This document shows, piece after piece, positions 52,993 to 63,587 of a stretch of DNA of 64,000 nucleotides. Every line of letters begins with the position of its first letter. The first letter of the stretch is position 1. The DNA lies in contig CM069444.1 of the NCBI GenBank assembly GCA_035610835.1, positions 310,001 to 374,000 of the forward strand. Direction: 5' to 3'. Below the pieces are notes generated by a model. It saw nothing but the letters and a program-made list of their open reading frames with translations. It was not told the origin of the DNA and searched no databases. The translations under genes were made by a program, and so were the position numbers. The DNA is from Ophiura sarsii. Lineage: Eukaryota > Echinodermata > Ophiuroidea > Amphilepidida > Ophiuridae.

Positions 52993-53683
52993 TATTTGGT
53001 AAATATTTCATTATTTGGTAAATATTTCATTATTTGGTAAATATTTCATTATTTGGTAAATATTTCATTATTTGGTAAATATTTCATTATTTGGTAAATA
53101 TTTCATTATTTGGTAAATATTTCATTATTTGGTAAATATTTCATTATTTGGTAAATATTTCATTATTTGGTAAATATTTCATTATTTGGTAAATATTTCA
53201 TTATTTGGTAAATATTTCATTATTTGGTAAATATTTCATTATTTGGTAAATATTTCATTATTTGGTAAATATTTCATTATTTGGTAAATATTTCATTATT
53301 TGGTAAATATTTCATTATTTGGTAAATATTTCATTATTTGGTAAATATTTCATTATTTGGTAAATATTTCATTATTTGGTAAATATTTCATTATTTGGTA
53401 AATATTTCATTATTTGGTAAATATTTCATTATTTGGTAAATATTTCATTATTTGGTAAATATTTCATTATTTGGTAAATATTTCATTATTTGGTAAATAT
53501 TTCATTATTTGGTAAATATTTCATTATTTGGTAAATATTTCATTATTTGGTAAATATTTCATTATTTGGTAAATATTTCATTATTTGGTAAATATTTCAT
53601 TATTTGGTAAATATTTCATTATTTGGTAAATATTTCATTATTTGGTAAATATTTCATTATTTGGTAAATATTTCATTATTTGT
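52987..53683. repeat. 19-bp minisatellite, about 36 copies
   Basis: Unit 'aaatatttcattatttggt', almost perfectly uniform over about 695 bp. Two further units lie on the other side of the LINE at 49895-49930. It resembles a CRISPR array only by periodicity: there are no spacers. Confidence 0.96.
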
Positions 53684-53777
53684 TTGTTTAGAAGAAATAA
53701 GTACAAATGCGATGTAAATTTCAGAATCTCACACATTTGGATCAGTCACATGAGGGCAACCTAATTTGTTGGCCTTA

Positions 53778-54236
53778 GGCGCATGAAAGTCGATATCGAG
53801 TTTCCCGTTACCCGCCCGCATCACTTTTTTTCACCCGCGTCAAAATTTCAAGATTTCCCCAAAAAATCATTATTTATTTTTAAACACAATTGATGCCAGT
53901 TTTATCAATTTGAACACATTTTTCACTCTCTTAAAATATGAATTTTGAGAACTAGGCTCATCAGGAAGGCTTTTTTAATCGTAAACCTACCTTCCGTGAA
54001 CATTATTTTGATGCATTTATTCGTTTCTGCAAAAAACACCCATGTGCATATGCACCTTACAAACATGTTTTTATATTATTTAAATGAGCACCGTATCAAT
54101 ATGGGTTGATCAAACATGCATTTACATGTCAATAATGAAATCTGATCAAATAATGAATAATGAATAATAAAAAAGTCGCCTCATCACTTTGAAGAAAAAA
54201 CTAAGGGGAAACTCGCAATTGACTTTCATGAGCCTT
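53778..54236. mobile_element. MITE (~459 bp)
   Basis: Ends 'ggcgcatgaaagtcgatatc' with 'gagtttccc', and 'gggaaactcgcaattgactt' with 'tcatgagcc', are imperfect inverse complements over about 30 bp. A single end of the same family lies at 49828-49880, just before the LINE. Confidence 0.78.
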
Positions 54237-55949
54237 ATTTCTTGTAATCGTATCAATATTATTTGAACTTCCGAGTTTGTTAAGATAAACACTTTGTTAT
54301 TGTGTATCTTGAAAGAGTTTTTTTCCTCAGGAGTGGGTGGTGGGGGTGTGTGTGTTATGAAAAATCTTCTGAAAAGCAGTAAGAGGAAGACAGTTTTAAA
54401 ATAAACAAGACTTTGTATGCAAAATGGTCTGGAATTAATTTATTTATTGTGGTAAGGACATATTGATACCACTATTCACAATTATACACTCTTGGTTCTA
54501 TACGCTACCCCCGGGGGGGGGGGGGGGGGCACTGACATTGGAAAAGGGTATAGGTATGTGCCACGCTGAAGACTCCTTTTTTCACCCTCTGCTGCTAGCT
54601 CTTAGGACCCCCCTTTTGAGCCTGCATCAGTTCTTAAGACCCCAATTTAATTTAAAAATCAAAAATGGCAAAATGTTGCGTTCCAAAGCCCCAATGCCCC
54701 AAATGTGACGGGAAACTAACGATAGGGCCGGGACGTACTACAAATTGCCGATGTGACATCCCGGGTACAGCCACCCCCTCACCGTGGCTGGGACAAAGTG
54801 TGCAGTCCCGGCCACCATTAGGCCTACCCATGATAAATTGTACGCCCCGGCTAACAGTCCATGGGTTGCTTATTTATAGCTACGCCCGGGGTGTACAATT
54901 GTGTACCCTTAGCGTACGTCCCGCTAGAAGGCACAGTTTATACATCCCATACACTCCCCCGCATAGCCGGGCACCGTTTTTTGTACATGGTCCCCGCCAT
55001 GTCCCTGGACCCTGGGGGACGGGCTTGCAATTGATAAGTGCATTATTTAAAAACTATTTTAGCTTCAAAATGAGCTTTACTTTTATATGTCCAGTTGCTT
55101 GTGTGTGGTTGGCATCATGCAGTGGCGGCGCTACAGGGGGCAAGGAGAGCATCCCCACAATATTTGTTTGCCATCCCCTACCCGCCCCCCCCCCCCCCCC
55201 CCCCCCCTCCTCAACTGATTTCCAGGATAATTGAGGGCGCACTCCCATACGTATCTCTCAATGCCCCTTTAAGCGACAGAAAGCTTGGCGGAATACACGC
55301 AATTAACAATGATATTGATCAGGGCTCAGGCTTATCTGAAATGTATACTAGGCGGATTTAGGCACCCCCCAGGGGCGTAACAGGGGTTGGTTGTCAGGGG
55401 GGGGGGGGGGGGGCACAGCCAAAATAATTCCTGGTTAGAATAATTCCGTCCCGGAATTTTTCGTAAAAGATTGCCCCAATTTTTTTCCCAGTCAGTCACC
55501 TCGTGAATTTCACGTAAGTGTAGGGGGGGGGGGGGGGGGGGGGGGTCAAAACAATTCGCACGGTCACAACATTTCGCACGGTCACAACATTTCGCAGTTG
55601 TGCTTTTTGTACCCATGTTTACCAGAAGTCCATATTTTACTCATTTTATTTGGACATATTGCCTTCATATCACCCCCACACTGTCTCTCAGTTTAAATAA
55701 CTAGTATCTAGATTTCAATCCAACACTCCAGGCCTGGAAATAACACCTGCCCGTTTGGGGAACTTTTGCGTCGGATGGGTAAAGATACAAAGGTGTACCC
55801 GCCTAATTTCAAACATAAGGGAGTTTAAGGGAGTTACAATGGTGGATGGAATTTCTGTCAGGCAGGTATTTCTAGGAGTTACCTGCCCGACTTTTATTAC
55901 TGACAGTTTAAAATGATCTATCTTTGGATTTCAATTTTTATTTTTTCAG
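54237..55949. other. SDR-M intron 1, end; interspersed repeat and poly-G/C tracts
   Basis: 54580-54710 is an inverted copy of the repeat at 35690-35840 ('gcctgcatcagttcttaag'). Poly-G or poly-C tracts lie at about 54513-54529, 55186-55206, 55398-55413 and 55524-55545. Nothing coding recognised. Confidence 0.5.
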
Positions 55950-56001
55950 GATCTCATGGAAATCGCCAAGAAGCATCAGAATGTGAACATTTTAAAAATA
56001 G
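55950..56001 (+). CDS. SDR family protein, exon 2 (SDR-M)
   Basis: A TTTTTTCAG acceptor and a GTAAAA donor enclose 52 nt. It encodes DLMEIAKKHQNVNILKI plus the first base of an Asp codon. This is the second beta-alpha unit leading to the D-V acidic pair typical of the family. Confidence 0.85.
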
Positions 56002-56250
56002 GTAAAAATTGGTGACATATGTATCTATTTATTTGTCTATTTTATTTCATTTACTTTTTCAATTAATTTATTTATTTATAGGGTGGGTCAGATTGTTTTT
56101 TGTTGAAAAAATCAGTCACACTTAAATGTGATGGGCTGCTTCATAAATTGGTGTTTTCTTGTGTACCGTTCACTGATGACTTTTTTCTTTTTTTTTCGAT
56201 TGCTTGGCCTGTATCATTTTATTTTCCATTTTGCTTTTTGGTATTTTCAG

Positions 56251-56438
56251 ATGTCGGAGATGAATCGTCTTACGAAGCAGCTGTCAGCACGGTAAAGGAT
56301 TTAGTAGGGGAACAAGGCCTCAATGTGCTGGTCAATAACGCTGGAATAATAGACACTGGCGCATTTCAAAAAGTAACAGCCGAAACCATGAGACATCTTT
56401 ATGATGTCAATACTGTCGGTCCGATGATGATATCACAG
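56251..56438 (+). CDS. SDR family protein, exon 3 (SDR-M)
   Basis: A TATTTTCAG acceptor and a GTTAGT donor enclose 188 nt, 63 codons with the base from exon 2: DVGDESSYEAAVSTVKDLVG, then EQGLNVLVNNAGIIDTGAF, then the DVNTVGPMMISQ block. VNNAGI is the conserved NNAG motif of classical SDRs. The frame and residues are intact. Confidence 0.92.
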
Positions 56439-57344
56439 GTTAGTATAACAATGGCTCCCTCTAATTTCGACATGGTCCTAGTCATTATATAAGCACCATC
56501 AAAAAACACTATTTAGAACCGTAACTTTCCAGTATTGCCAGAAAACAGAATTTATTTCATGCTTTTGAATCCAAAATTGGGTAATAATTATTTATTTTTA
56601 AAGTAGATCCGTATGTCACATTTTATGCAGATTTATTTTATACCAAAACATAGCAAAATGCATGTTTTGATCCAGGTGAACATGTATTGTTCAAAATTTG
56701 GAAAAAACCACCAGAGAACATTGTCCACAGTTTGACCTGTTTGGTGTGAAGATCTTGATGACTCGATTACGACTATTTTTGTAGTCTTGGAGTTGCCATT
56801 TGATCTGGCAATAAAGTCTATAAAAAGTGTTGCAAGACATCACAATCTTCTCAGTTGTGAGGGGCGGGGGTTTCTGAGGGGCGGGGTGGGGGAGGGGAGG
56901 GATGATGATGCAAATTCCTCTTGTCATATACTCAAGTTTGATACACAGGGCTAGGTGCACAGATGAGAACTAGTTTGAATGTTGATAGACCCTGGGTCTA
57001 TAATAACTATTGAAATGCTGAATTGCTGCATATGTGGTTATTATTAGATACTAGTATCTATATTTATATCTTTCTCTATCTCGATTTATTTATATATATT
57101 ATATTTTAAATTCAGGGGAAGGGGTGGTGTATTTAATATTGGCTTGTTAACTTTCCAAATCTTTGGTGCGTAGGAAGAAGTTGGGACAGGGAAAACTGGT
57201 CTTAGGCCAAAAACGAACTCAAAATAAAAATTAACCAGCCACAGAAGTGACAAGACCTACTACATGTATAACTGAAGTGCTTATATATCTGTTTAATTAA
57301 AAATATAATCTATATTTTTGGTATATTTTCCTTAAACTTTTCAG
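56439..57344. other. SDR-M intron 3, no feature recognised
   Basis: AT-rich with a short G-rich stretch at 56860-56900. The last 100 bp ('agtgcttatatatctgttta') resemble the sequence just upstream of SDR-L exon 4, showing that the intron was duplicated with the exon. Confidence 0.5.
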
Positions 57345-57494
57345 AGTTTTTATCCTCTTCTAAAGATGGCATCAGCTGCTAACCCAGATCTGGGATTCAG
57401 TTGTTCTCGTGCCGCAATACTCAATATGACGTCTGGGTTAGGGTGCATTAGTGATAACAAAAGTGGCGGTACATATTCATACAGAGCAGCCAAG
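57345..57494 (+). CDS. SDR family protein, exon 4 (SDR-M), fused to transposon sequence
   Basis: After a TTTTCAG acceptor the exon encodes 50 residues, SFYPLLKMASAANPDLGFSC to YSYRAAK, including the catalytic Ser (NMTSGLG) and YxxxK (YRAAK). In the left copy the exon ends with the donor GTGAGA. Here the same position reads GTGTCC, and the open frame runs on without a stop into Tc1-like transposase text (57495-57725). GTGTCC is a weak donor, so this copy has probably lost normal splicing to exon 5. Confidence 0.9.
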
Positions 57495-57768
57495 GTGTCC
57501 CCTTGTTTGGCAAGACAAGTATTGCGAAAGGCCAACAACAATCCACAGATCACCATCAATGCTCTCCTGAACAACCTGGGCAATTATTGGACCAAGATAT
57601 CATGGCAGACACTCCAGCATATATTGCACATGAGAGGTCTCCGTGGCGGCCGACCAAGAAAGACTCTACTCCTTGAAAGAGACACAGATAAACTTGTCTT
57701 GCATCTTAGACAACCACAACACTGAAGACCAAACACTTGTATCTTTGTCCAGAAGTGCTCTTGCAATC
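57495..57768 (+). pseudogene. Tc1/mariner-type transposase N-terminal fragment
   Basis: In frame with SDR exon 4, the sequence reads VSPCLARQVLRKANNNPQIT, then HMRGLRGGRPRKTLLLERD and ends at a stop at 57723-57725. It matches the second helix-turn-helix and GRPR hinge of Tc1 transposases (compare the GLRGRRPRKTPLL type). No DDE catalytic domain follows, because a MITE begins at 57769. Confidence 0.75.
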
Positions 57769-58247
57769 TAAATGTCGAAATAAATTTGTATGCCATCACT
57801 GGGTGGTTAAAAAATGTGATTTTAACTTGAAAAACACAGCAAAAGTGTTAACTAATGTTGTATTGCCGTAACCCGCCTCGACCCTTTGTTTTTTTTGCTG
57901 AAGAAAATTGGTGCTCATCAAAAAGTAATCTTGTACACAGCAAATTTGACATCTCAGATTTGACTCTGTGAGATCATATTTAGCAATAGTATATCGATCC
58001 TATATGCTGTGTTTTTTTCAAGTTAAAATCACAGAGATTAATCAACCCTACCCCATTAGATCTCACAATCAATGCAGACTATTAGACATACCACCATAAC
58101 TTGTTTTGTGCCACAAACTGACGTGGCAAGTAGTCACAGGTGAAGACTCCCATTTAGGGTCCCATGGGCAGGTCTCCTCCCCTTTCTCATTTGGCCCATT
58201 TTTTAACCACCCAGTGATGGCATACAGATTTATTTCGACATTTAGAT
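57769..58247. mobile_element. Fold-back MITE (~479 bp)
   Basis: Left 'aaatgtcgaaataaatttgt' and right 'atttatttcgacattt' pair, as do 'gccatcactgggtggttaaa' and 'ttaaccacccagtgatggc'. Inner arms pair over 'tgattttaacttgaaaaa'. The right half is followed at 58320-58650 by a second degenerate copy of the 58020-58200 text ('accaccataacttgttttg'). Confidence 0.85.
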
Positions 58248-58798
58248 TAGTGGCTAAAACTACATTGTCGATTCCACCATATCATAGTACGAGTCCTAAA
58301 TGCTGTGTCTAAATGCAGCTCCTGGTTAAAATCACATGGTTTCATTAACCCTAACATTCTTAAGCACTACAAATCTAAAAGGTCATGCTTCCCCCATCAA
58401 TCAATCAATCAATCAATCAAAGCAGGCTATTATAATACCACCATAACTTGTTTTGCAACACAAACTCATTTGGCAAATTAGTCACTCCCATTGTTGGGGA
58501 CCAATGTGCAGGTGTCCACCCCCCCCCCCCCCCCCCCCCCTCCCCTTCTCATTTTTAACCTGTCAGATTTATTCCCAAAACCACCTAATGGGTGTTCAAA
58601 TTAATAGTACCTCTTCACATAAATGCGATAAGGGGCTTACAAATTTAGAAATTCAATAGTGGCTTAACCCTAACACTCTTGAGTGCTACGAATCACGACG
58701 ATGCGGTGTGCTTGTGTCACCCGGCTCGGCAGTTTTTCGATGAAATAATGGCCCCAGGGTATATGCACGGCGGAATATACTCCGCCATGCATGATTTC
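58248..58798. repeat. Degenerate duplicate of the preceding MITE half; (AATC)n; poly-C
   Basis: 'aatcaatcaatcaatcaatc' at about 58400-58420, 'accaccataacttgttttgc' shared with 58090-58115, and a poly-C run at about 58519-58540. No gene. Confidence 0.55.
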
Positions 58799-58870
58799 CC
58801 CCCGTGGCCTAGCGGTAGATCGTCTGCCTCTGAACCCAGAGGTCCGGGGTTCGAGTCCCGGGAGTGGGGG
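58799..58870 (+). repeat. tRNA-like element (SINE head or tRNA pseudogene)
   Basis: 72 nt with possible acceptor pairing CCCCCGT/GTGGGGG (two G-T pairs), A box TGGCCTAGCGG and B box GGTTCGAGTCCC in a proper T arm. The anticodon arm forms CCTCTG-aacc-CAGAGG, leaving a four-base loop, so it is unlikely to be a working tRNA. Confidence 0.6.
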
Positions 58871-59590
58871 CACTTTTTCCCCTCGCTATTTGGCCGCGAA
58901 AAAAAATTCTTTGTAAAAGTTGCCTCGGGGTTAGGGTTAAACCAAGTTGTATTCCGATTTCGCGTAAACACAGGAAAAAATCCAGTCACAAGGTCCACAA
59001 TTGTGTTAATTTTATTTATTAAATAGTCAGATAGCTAGGAAAAGAGTACACTTTTATGGGAACTTCTTTCCCTATTGCGATTGCGGTTATTGATTTGATC
59101 TTTGACACGTTTGTGTCAATCGATCAGATTTCGTACTGTCTGCATTCGGTTTTTATTTTGCTGCCGTTTTGACTAATTTTCCCGGAGTTTATCACCAAAA
59201 TGTGGAATTTGGAGTTCGGCTCATTCATTCATTGGTGAAGATGCATTTGAGCAATTACTCGACGACAGATAGTGCTAATACGAATAAAAATTCCATTGAA
59301 ATGGAATGGGGGCGATCCAAAAGAAAGAAGCATGTTTTGTAATTATTTCCTGAAGCTGTTCTGTTGCAAACCAAAATGCCAGGGAAATGTATTTTCCATA
59401 ATTCAAACCAAAAAACAAATAAAAACACCGCAGTCTAAAAATAGTACAGGAAACCAATAAAGTTGATTTGTGTGCATGGAGGGGAGGGGGGAGGGGGGGG
59501 GGGGGGGGGGGTACCATCTGAAGAATAATCTAGGTATATATGACATTGTACTTGGTCTAAAACGTTGGTCCATGAATTGCGATACTAATT
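58871..59590. other. Repeat-rich spacer, no gene recognised
   Basis: Includes poly-G at about 59488-59510 and possibly the body of a SINE following the tRNA-like head. No coding similarity. Confidence 0.4.
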
Positions 59591-60500
59591 TTAAGGGAAG
59601 TGTCAACCCTAAATATATGAAATTTATCAAGCACTGTAACTTTTAAACTAATAATGTAATGTACATAAAAGTATACCATTTTTTAAACGAAATGAGTCGG
59701 AGAATCCATTTTTGGTATCAAAATGTCCCCAAAAATAGTGATTTCTACATTTTTGCCCAAAAATCAATGTGATATTTGAGATAAAAAAACATTTTTTTGG
59801 CACTTTTTGGTCAATATTTTCAAAACTAAAAAAATGTAAGCCAAAAGAAAAAAGTGCTTCCAAGATAAATGACTTAAGATGATTTTAATAAAAAAATTGA
59901 AATTTGTAATTAAAAACTGATTTTGTTAGGTTGTCCGAAAAAAAATTGGCGCCAAAAAGTGATTTTTGGGCAAAAATGTAGAAATCACTATTTTGGGGGA
60001 AATTTGATACCAAACATGGATTCTCCGACTCATTTCATTTGTTTTATGTACATTATTTATTTATTTATTTATTTATTTATTAGGAAATCACTTTCAAAGC
60101 AGCGGCGCCCACCTGGAGGTGGTGCATCCAAAGAATACAAAAACAAGAGTAAAATACACAAAGAATACAAGTAAATACACTGTACAATGATAATACAAAA
60201 GAGAGAAAATAAGCAAAATAAGCATACAATCATGAATATCATGGATATTATATCATACACAAAGATGGGTTAATCAGCTTATATCATGAAGCGTTACGTG
60301 GAGTGTGTACAATAACTAATGTCATTATTATTGCTATTATTATCGTTCAACAAAACTGTCCTACATGACCATGCACGTTTTAAATAAGATTTACAAAATA
60401 TATCAAACTGTTTATCAATCAATGCATCATACATGTATTAGTTTAAAAGTTACAGAGCTTGATAAATTTCATATATTTAGGGTTGACACTTCCCTTAAAA
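59591..60500. mobile_element. Fold-back MITE (~910 bp) containing a TTTA-tailed retroposon
   Basis: The left end 'ttaagggaagtgtcaaccct' and the right end 'agggttgacacttcccttaa' pair, continuing through 'atatgaaatttatcaagc' and its complement. The interior near 59697-60050 resembles the fold-back family at 7452. At 60055-60300 a (TTTA)n and 'cagcggcgcccacctggagg' repeat, shared with 48235-48420, has been inserted. Confidence 0.82.
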
Positions 60501-61730
60501 ATGGCATTCCGCGATCATGGTTATCCATATTGACAATTCACTAAATCAACCCATGAATTATTATCATATATAATAACCTGAAACTCAAACATCCACAACT
60601 AACCACTTATTAGACAACCCCACAACAATTGGGAGATTTCTCCTTAGTCAAACAAGATAAGCTATTATGTCTCTCTGGGAGTCTAATAAACATCTCATCT
60701 CTCTGAATGAATCATCAACCGTCTATGCATCAACTAAACAAATATAGCTTTGACTCCATCACAGACTGCAGGACTCTTAAAATAAACTGCACAGGTACAT
60801 GTAATTTACAAAGACTACAAACATGGCGGCCCCCACTTATGTCTAGAAAGACCTAAATGTGTAAGTGTTTGCAATCTCATGCTAATAGGTTGGCTTCGCC
60901 CCCCAAAAAGCAACTCAAATGTCGATAGTCCCCTGTGGTCTAGTGGATAATCCTATCGCCGCGAACGCGAGAGGGACTATGCAGGTTCGAGACAGTGTAC
61001 TTATAAGGTCTTAGTTAATTTAATTCAGTTCACGCCAGTTTGTCAGAGTCCATTATGCTATTTGTCTCCAGACCGTAGAATTAAAAACCAGTACAAGTAA
61101 ATTTGCAGTAGCATGCATATCGCTGGCATAGCGAATTTATTATAAACAATCAATTGAACTGCTGGATGGTAAGGGATTCAAAATCCCTAAATACAACATA
61201 TTAAATATGAACTTCATCACTAATTATTGCATTGTTATATTGTACAGTTCATTGACCTTCAATGGTCAGCAATTAAATGTTCTTGGCATAATGTAAAATG
61301 CTGAATTATATAGTTCAGAGACCTTAAATGGTCAACCATTAATTGTTCTTAGCATAAATTTAAATGGCTTATTGTATTGCATAATACACTTCATCATTGA
61401 CCTTTATTGGACAAACCTTCAATGTAAGAAGGCTATAAATTGGAAATTCATCTGTAGATGAAATCTTTGGAAAATCTCTGTTATTTATTGTGTATCAAAT
61501 GTATGTACGCTTATACAAACATTGGAATGGAATTTACAAGACAGGACAAGAGGAACAGCAATGTCCCAGCTCCCCAGAATTTGGGAAGCCGTACATTAAT
61601 TCCACTAATTGAAATACACACTAATTTGTAATTCAATTTAATTGGGCCTTATTCAAATGTTTATAATTGTTAACTCCTTGATTTTCTATAGAGCGCCAAA
61701 CAAGGACGCCAAGAGAGGACTTGCCAACAC
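60501..61730. other. Spacer with a tRNA-like stretch at 60928-60997
   Basis: 60928-60997 reads 'cctgtggtctagtggataat' then 'gcaggttcgagac'. It has an A box TGGTCTAGTGG and a partial B box, but the arms do not close into a cloverleaf. An approximate local repeat ('cattgaccttcaatggtcag', 'agagaccttaaatggtcaac') lies at 61240-61430. No gene. Confidence 0.45.
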
Positions 61731-61805
61731 CACCCCCCCCCCCCCCCCCCCCCCCCCCCGATCTAAGTAGGAATTAGAAAAAATACTCAAAATGGAAGAC
61801 AGGAT

Positions 61806-62210
61806 TTAAGATAAAATGGGGTGAAAAGAGATAGCATGAGGGTGCTCGTTGAAAAACAGCAGGGCGGTCTCGAGTGACTTCCTGAAGGCAACGTTGCCAG
61901 ACTGGGATAAATGTAGACCGTCAGGGCGGAAAAGCTGGTGATCATTAAGGAAATTGTGGTGAATTACCCCAGCATTAGATACTCCAGAGCATACACTTAG
62001 CACATCTATTTATATTGGCTTTGCACCTCTTACCACCACCTCTCGAGACTTCACCATAATAGTATAAGCGAGGAAGAACATCTGACCAAAGGATCTTTTG
62101 TCCGGGGCGTAAAGCGGACACAATTTCAACAATACGAGCCCTAGTTTCACCGACTGACGAACTAAAGATGTCATTAGTGCCCAGGTGAAGAATCAAAGTA
62201 GTAGGACATG
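61806..62210 (-). pseudogene. SGNH-hydrolase domain fragment of a retroelement
   Basis: Two minus-strand frames together give MILHLGTNDIFSSSVGETRA, RPGQKILWSDVLPRLYY and then FLNDHQLFRPDGLHLSQSGN. LGTND is SGNH block III and PDGLHLS block V (the catalytic Asp/His of GDSL/SGNH esterases). Domains of this kind occur in animal retrotransposon proteins, and the KILWSDVLPR and PDG-HLS phrases are typical of them. The frame shifts near 61990. It lies 150 bp downstream of the SDR-R stop, on the same strand. Confidence 0.7.
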
Positions 62211-62356
62211 GTCTTCTGTGTACGTAGCCACGAATGCGCTCGACTATTATTAAAATATTCTGTCAGATATGACCAAAAGTAAAAAAGCATGGACCTTATG
62301 TACGTGATGCATCACATAATATACTATATTATAACGGGATGCCTCACATAATGGGC

Positions 62357-62581
62357 TTAGTATTCCATTTTGCAACCTCTCCATGACATCACACAGCCAT
62401 TTTCTTCCTCCCCCACCTTAGCCATCATGTCTCGTAGACCGCTGACGCATTGGTTTGGGGTGATTTGCGCCTTAGGGCCTCCCATATCCGTGCTGACCCA
62501 ACCAGGATCCAAGGAGATGGCGAGGATGTTGTCTGATGCTAAATCTACGCTCATGGATTTGGTGATCATGTTCAGTGCAGC
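62357..62581 (-). CDS. SDR family protein, last exon (right copy, SDR-R)
   Basis: A TTGCCCACAG acceptor opens 74 codons and a TAA stop (62359-62357): AALNMITKSMSVDLASDNIL, then AISLDPGWVSTDMGGPKAQI and a C-terminal GEEENGCVMSWRGCKMEY. LDPGWVSTDMGG is the PG motif after the SDR active site that contacts the cofactor. It enters in phase 0, which fits the end of exon 4 in the other copies. The rest of this copy should lie right of the window on the minus strand. The direct repeat at 63588-64000 supports this, since it sits in the same relative place as 683-1114 does to SDR-L exon 4. Confidence 0.9.
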   Translation of the reverse strand, partial: AALNMITKSMSVDLASDNILAISLDPGWVSTDMGGPKAQITPNQCVSGLRDMMAKVGEEENGCVMSWRGCKMEY

Positions 62582-63587
62582 CTGTGGGCAATAAATAAGA
62601 AACCGTAAAAAGCGTAATTGTCATGCGATATATTTTTCTTCCTTTTCAAACCATTTCACTTGTTTCGAATTACTAATTCGAAAGATTATTATTTATAACG
62701 TAAGGCGACGAAAAAAGAAACCCTGTTCAAAAAAAAGTGTACTCAACTTCAGCGATTTCTTTAGAAAAAAGTATTCGTTTGTTTTCAAAACAATGTACTA
62801 CGGTATAAAGACAAGTCAATTAGCTTTAATATGAATTTTATCTGGTTTAGATTGGTTGAGGGAAACTTATTTTATGCCGTTTTGAATAAAAGTGACCAAT
62901 TTAACGTCCGAACACGCTTCCAGATCTTGACCATTGTATTTCATAAGATACGACCAATAAAAAATTACAATACCGACAGCGAAAGGATCAATTCCTTTGT
63001 TACGAAATGATTAAAGTGTTGTAATTGTGTCATAAATAGGCCTTAAAGCTGTCTATGGTTTTAATCTATTAGGAGACAATGTTGAACAAGTCTATTGTCT
63101 ACTTAATTCTTTTAATAAAAAAGAGGTGTAATGCTTTACATCATAATCCTAGTAAACATTATTAAGCTCGTTAAGCTTGAAATTATAAAACCGTGTTTTT
63201 GGTGAAAAAACAGCTCCTTTACAGAAATAGTCATATTTACTTAACGGTATCATCAAATAGCGTGATTTTATTCCAGATGGTAGCGAAGAAATGGCGCAAT
63301 CATTTAAAGTTTTGTTTGCCTTGATTTTGTGGTCAAAAATATTTTTTTAGATTTTTTCAATTAGGGTAAACTTTTTTTTGACTCACCCTGTATGAGCAAA
63401 CATACCTCTGAGTCTGGTTCGTTTTGTCACTTCCCCCCCCCCCCCCCCTTCAAAATGACCGTGACAAATGGAAAAATCTGTAAAAATGTTGTCGTAATTT
63501 GACATGCCAAACAGTCAGTATTCATTTGCACATGACCATTTTATCGCCAATATTTAAAAAACGGCCCCAGTTCAAATCCATGCAGTC
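62582..63587. other. SDR-R intron 4, no feature recognised
   Basis: AT-rich intronic DNA with a mariner-like end (gactcaccctgtat) near 63380 and poly-C at about 63434-63447. Confidence 0.4.

Noticed and set aside
52987..53683. Possible CRISPR array
   Set aside because: Units are contiguous 19-mers without spacers, in an animal genome; it is a minisatellite.
58799..58870. Functional tRNA gene
   Set aside because: A and B boxes are good, but the anticodon arm closes on a four-base loop and the acceptor needs two G-T pairs, so it is more likely a SINE head or pseudogene.
62357..62581. Exon 5 of the plus-strand SDR copy placed in inverted orientation by misassembly
   Set aside because: Possible, but the direct repeat 63588-64000 sits upstream of it just as 683-1114 sits next to the left minus copy, which fits a separate minus-strand copy better.
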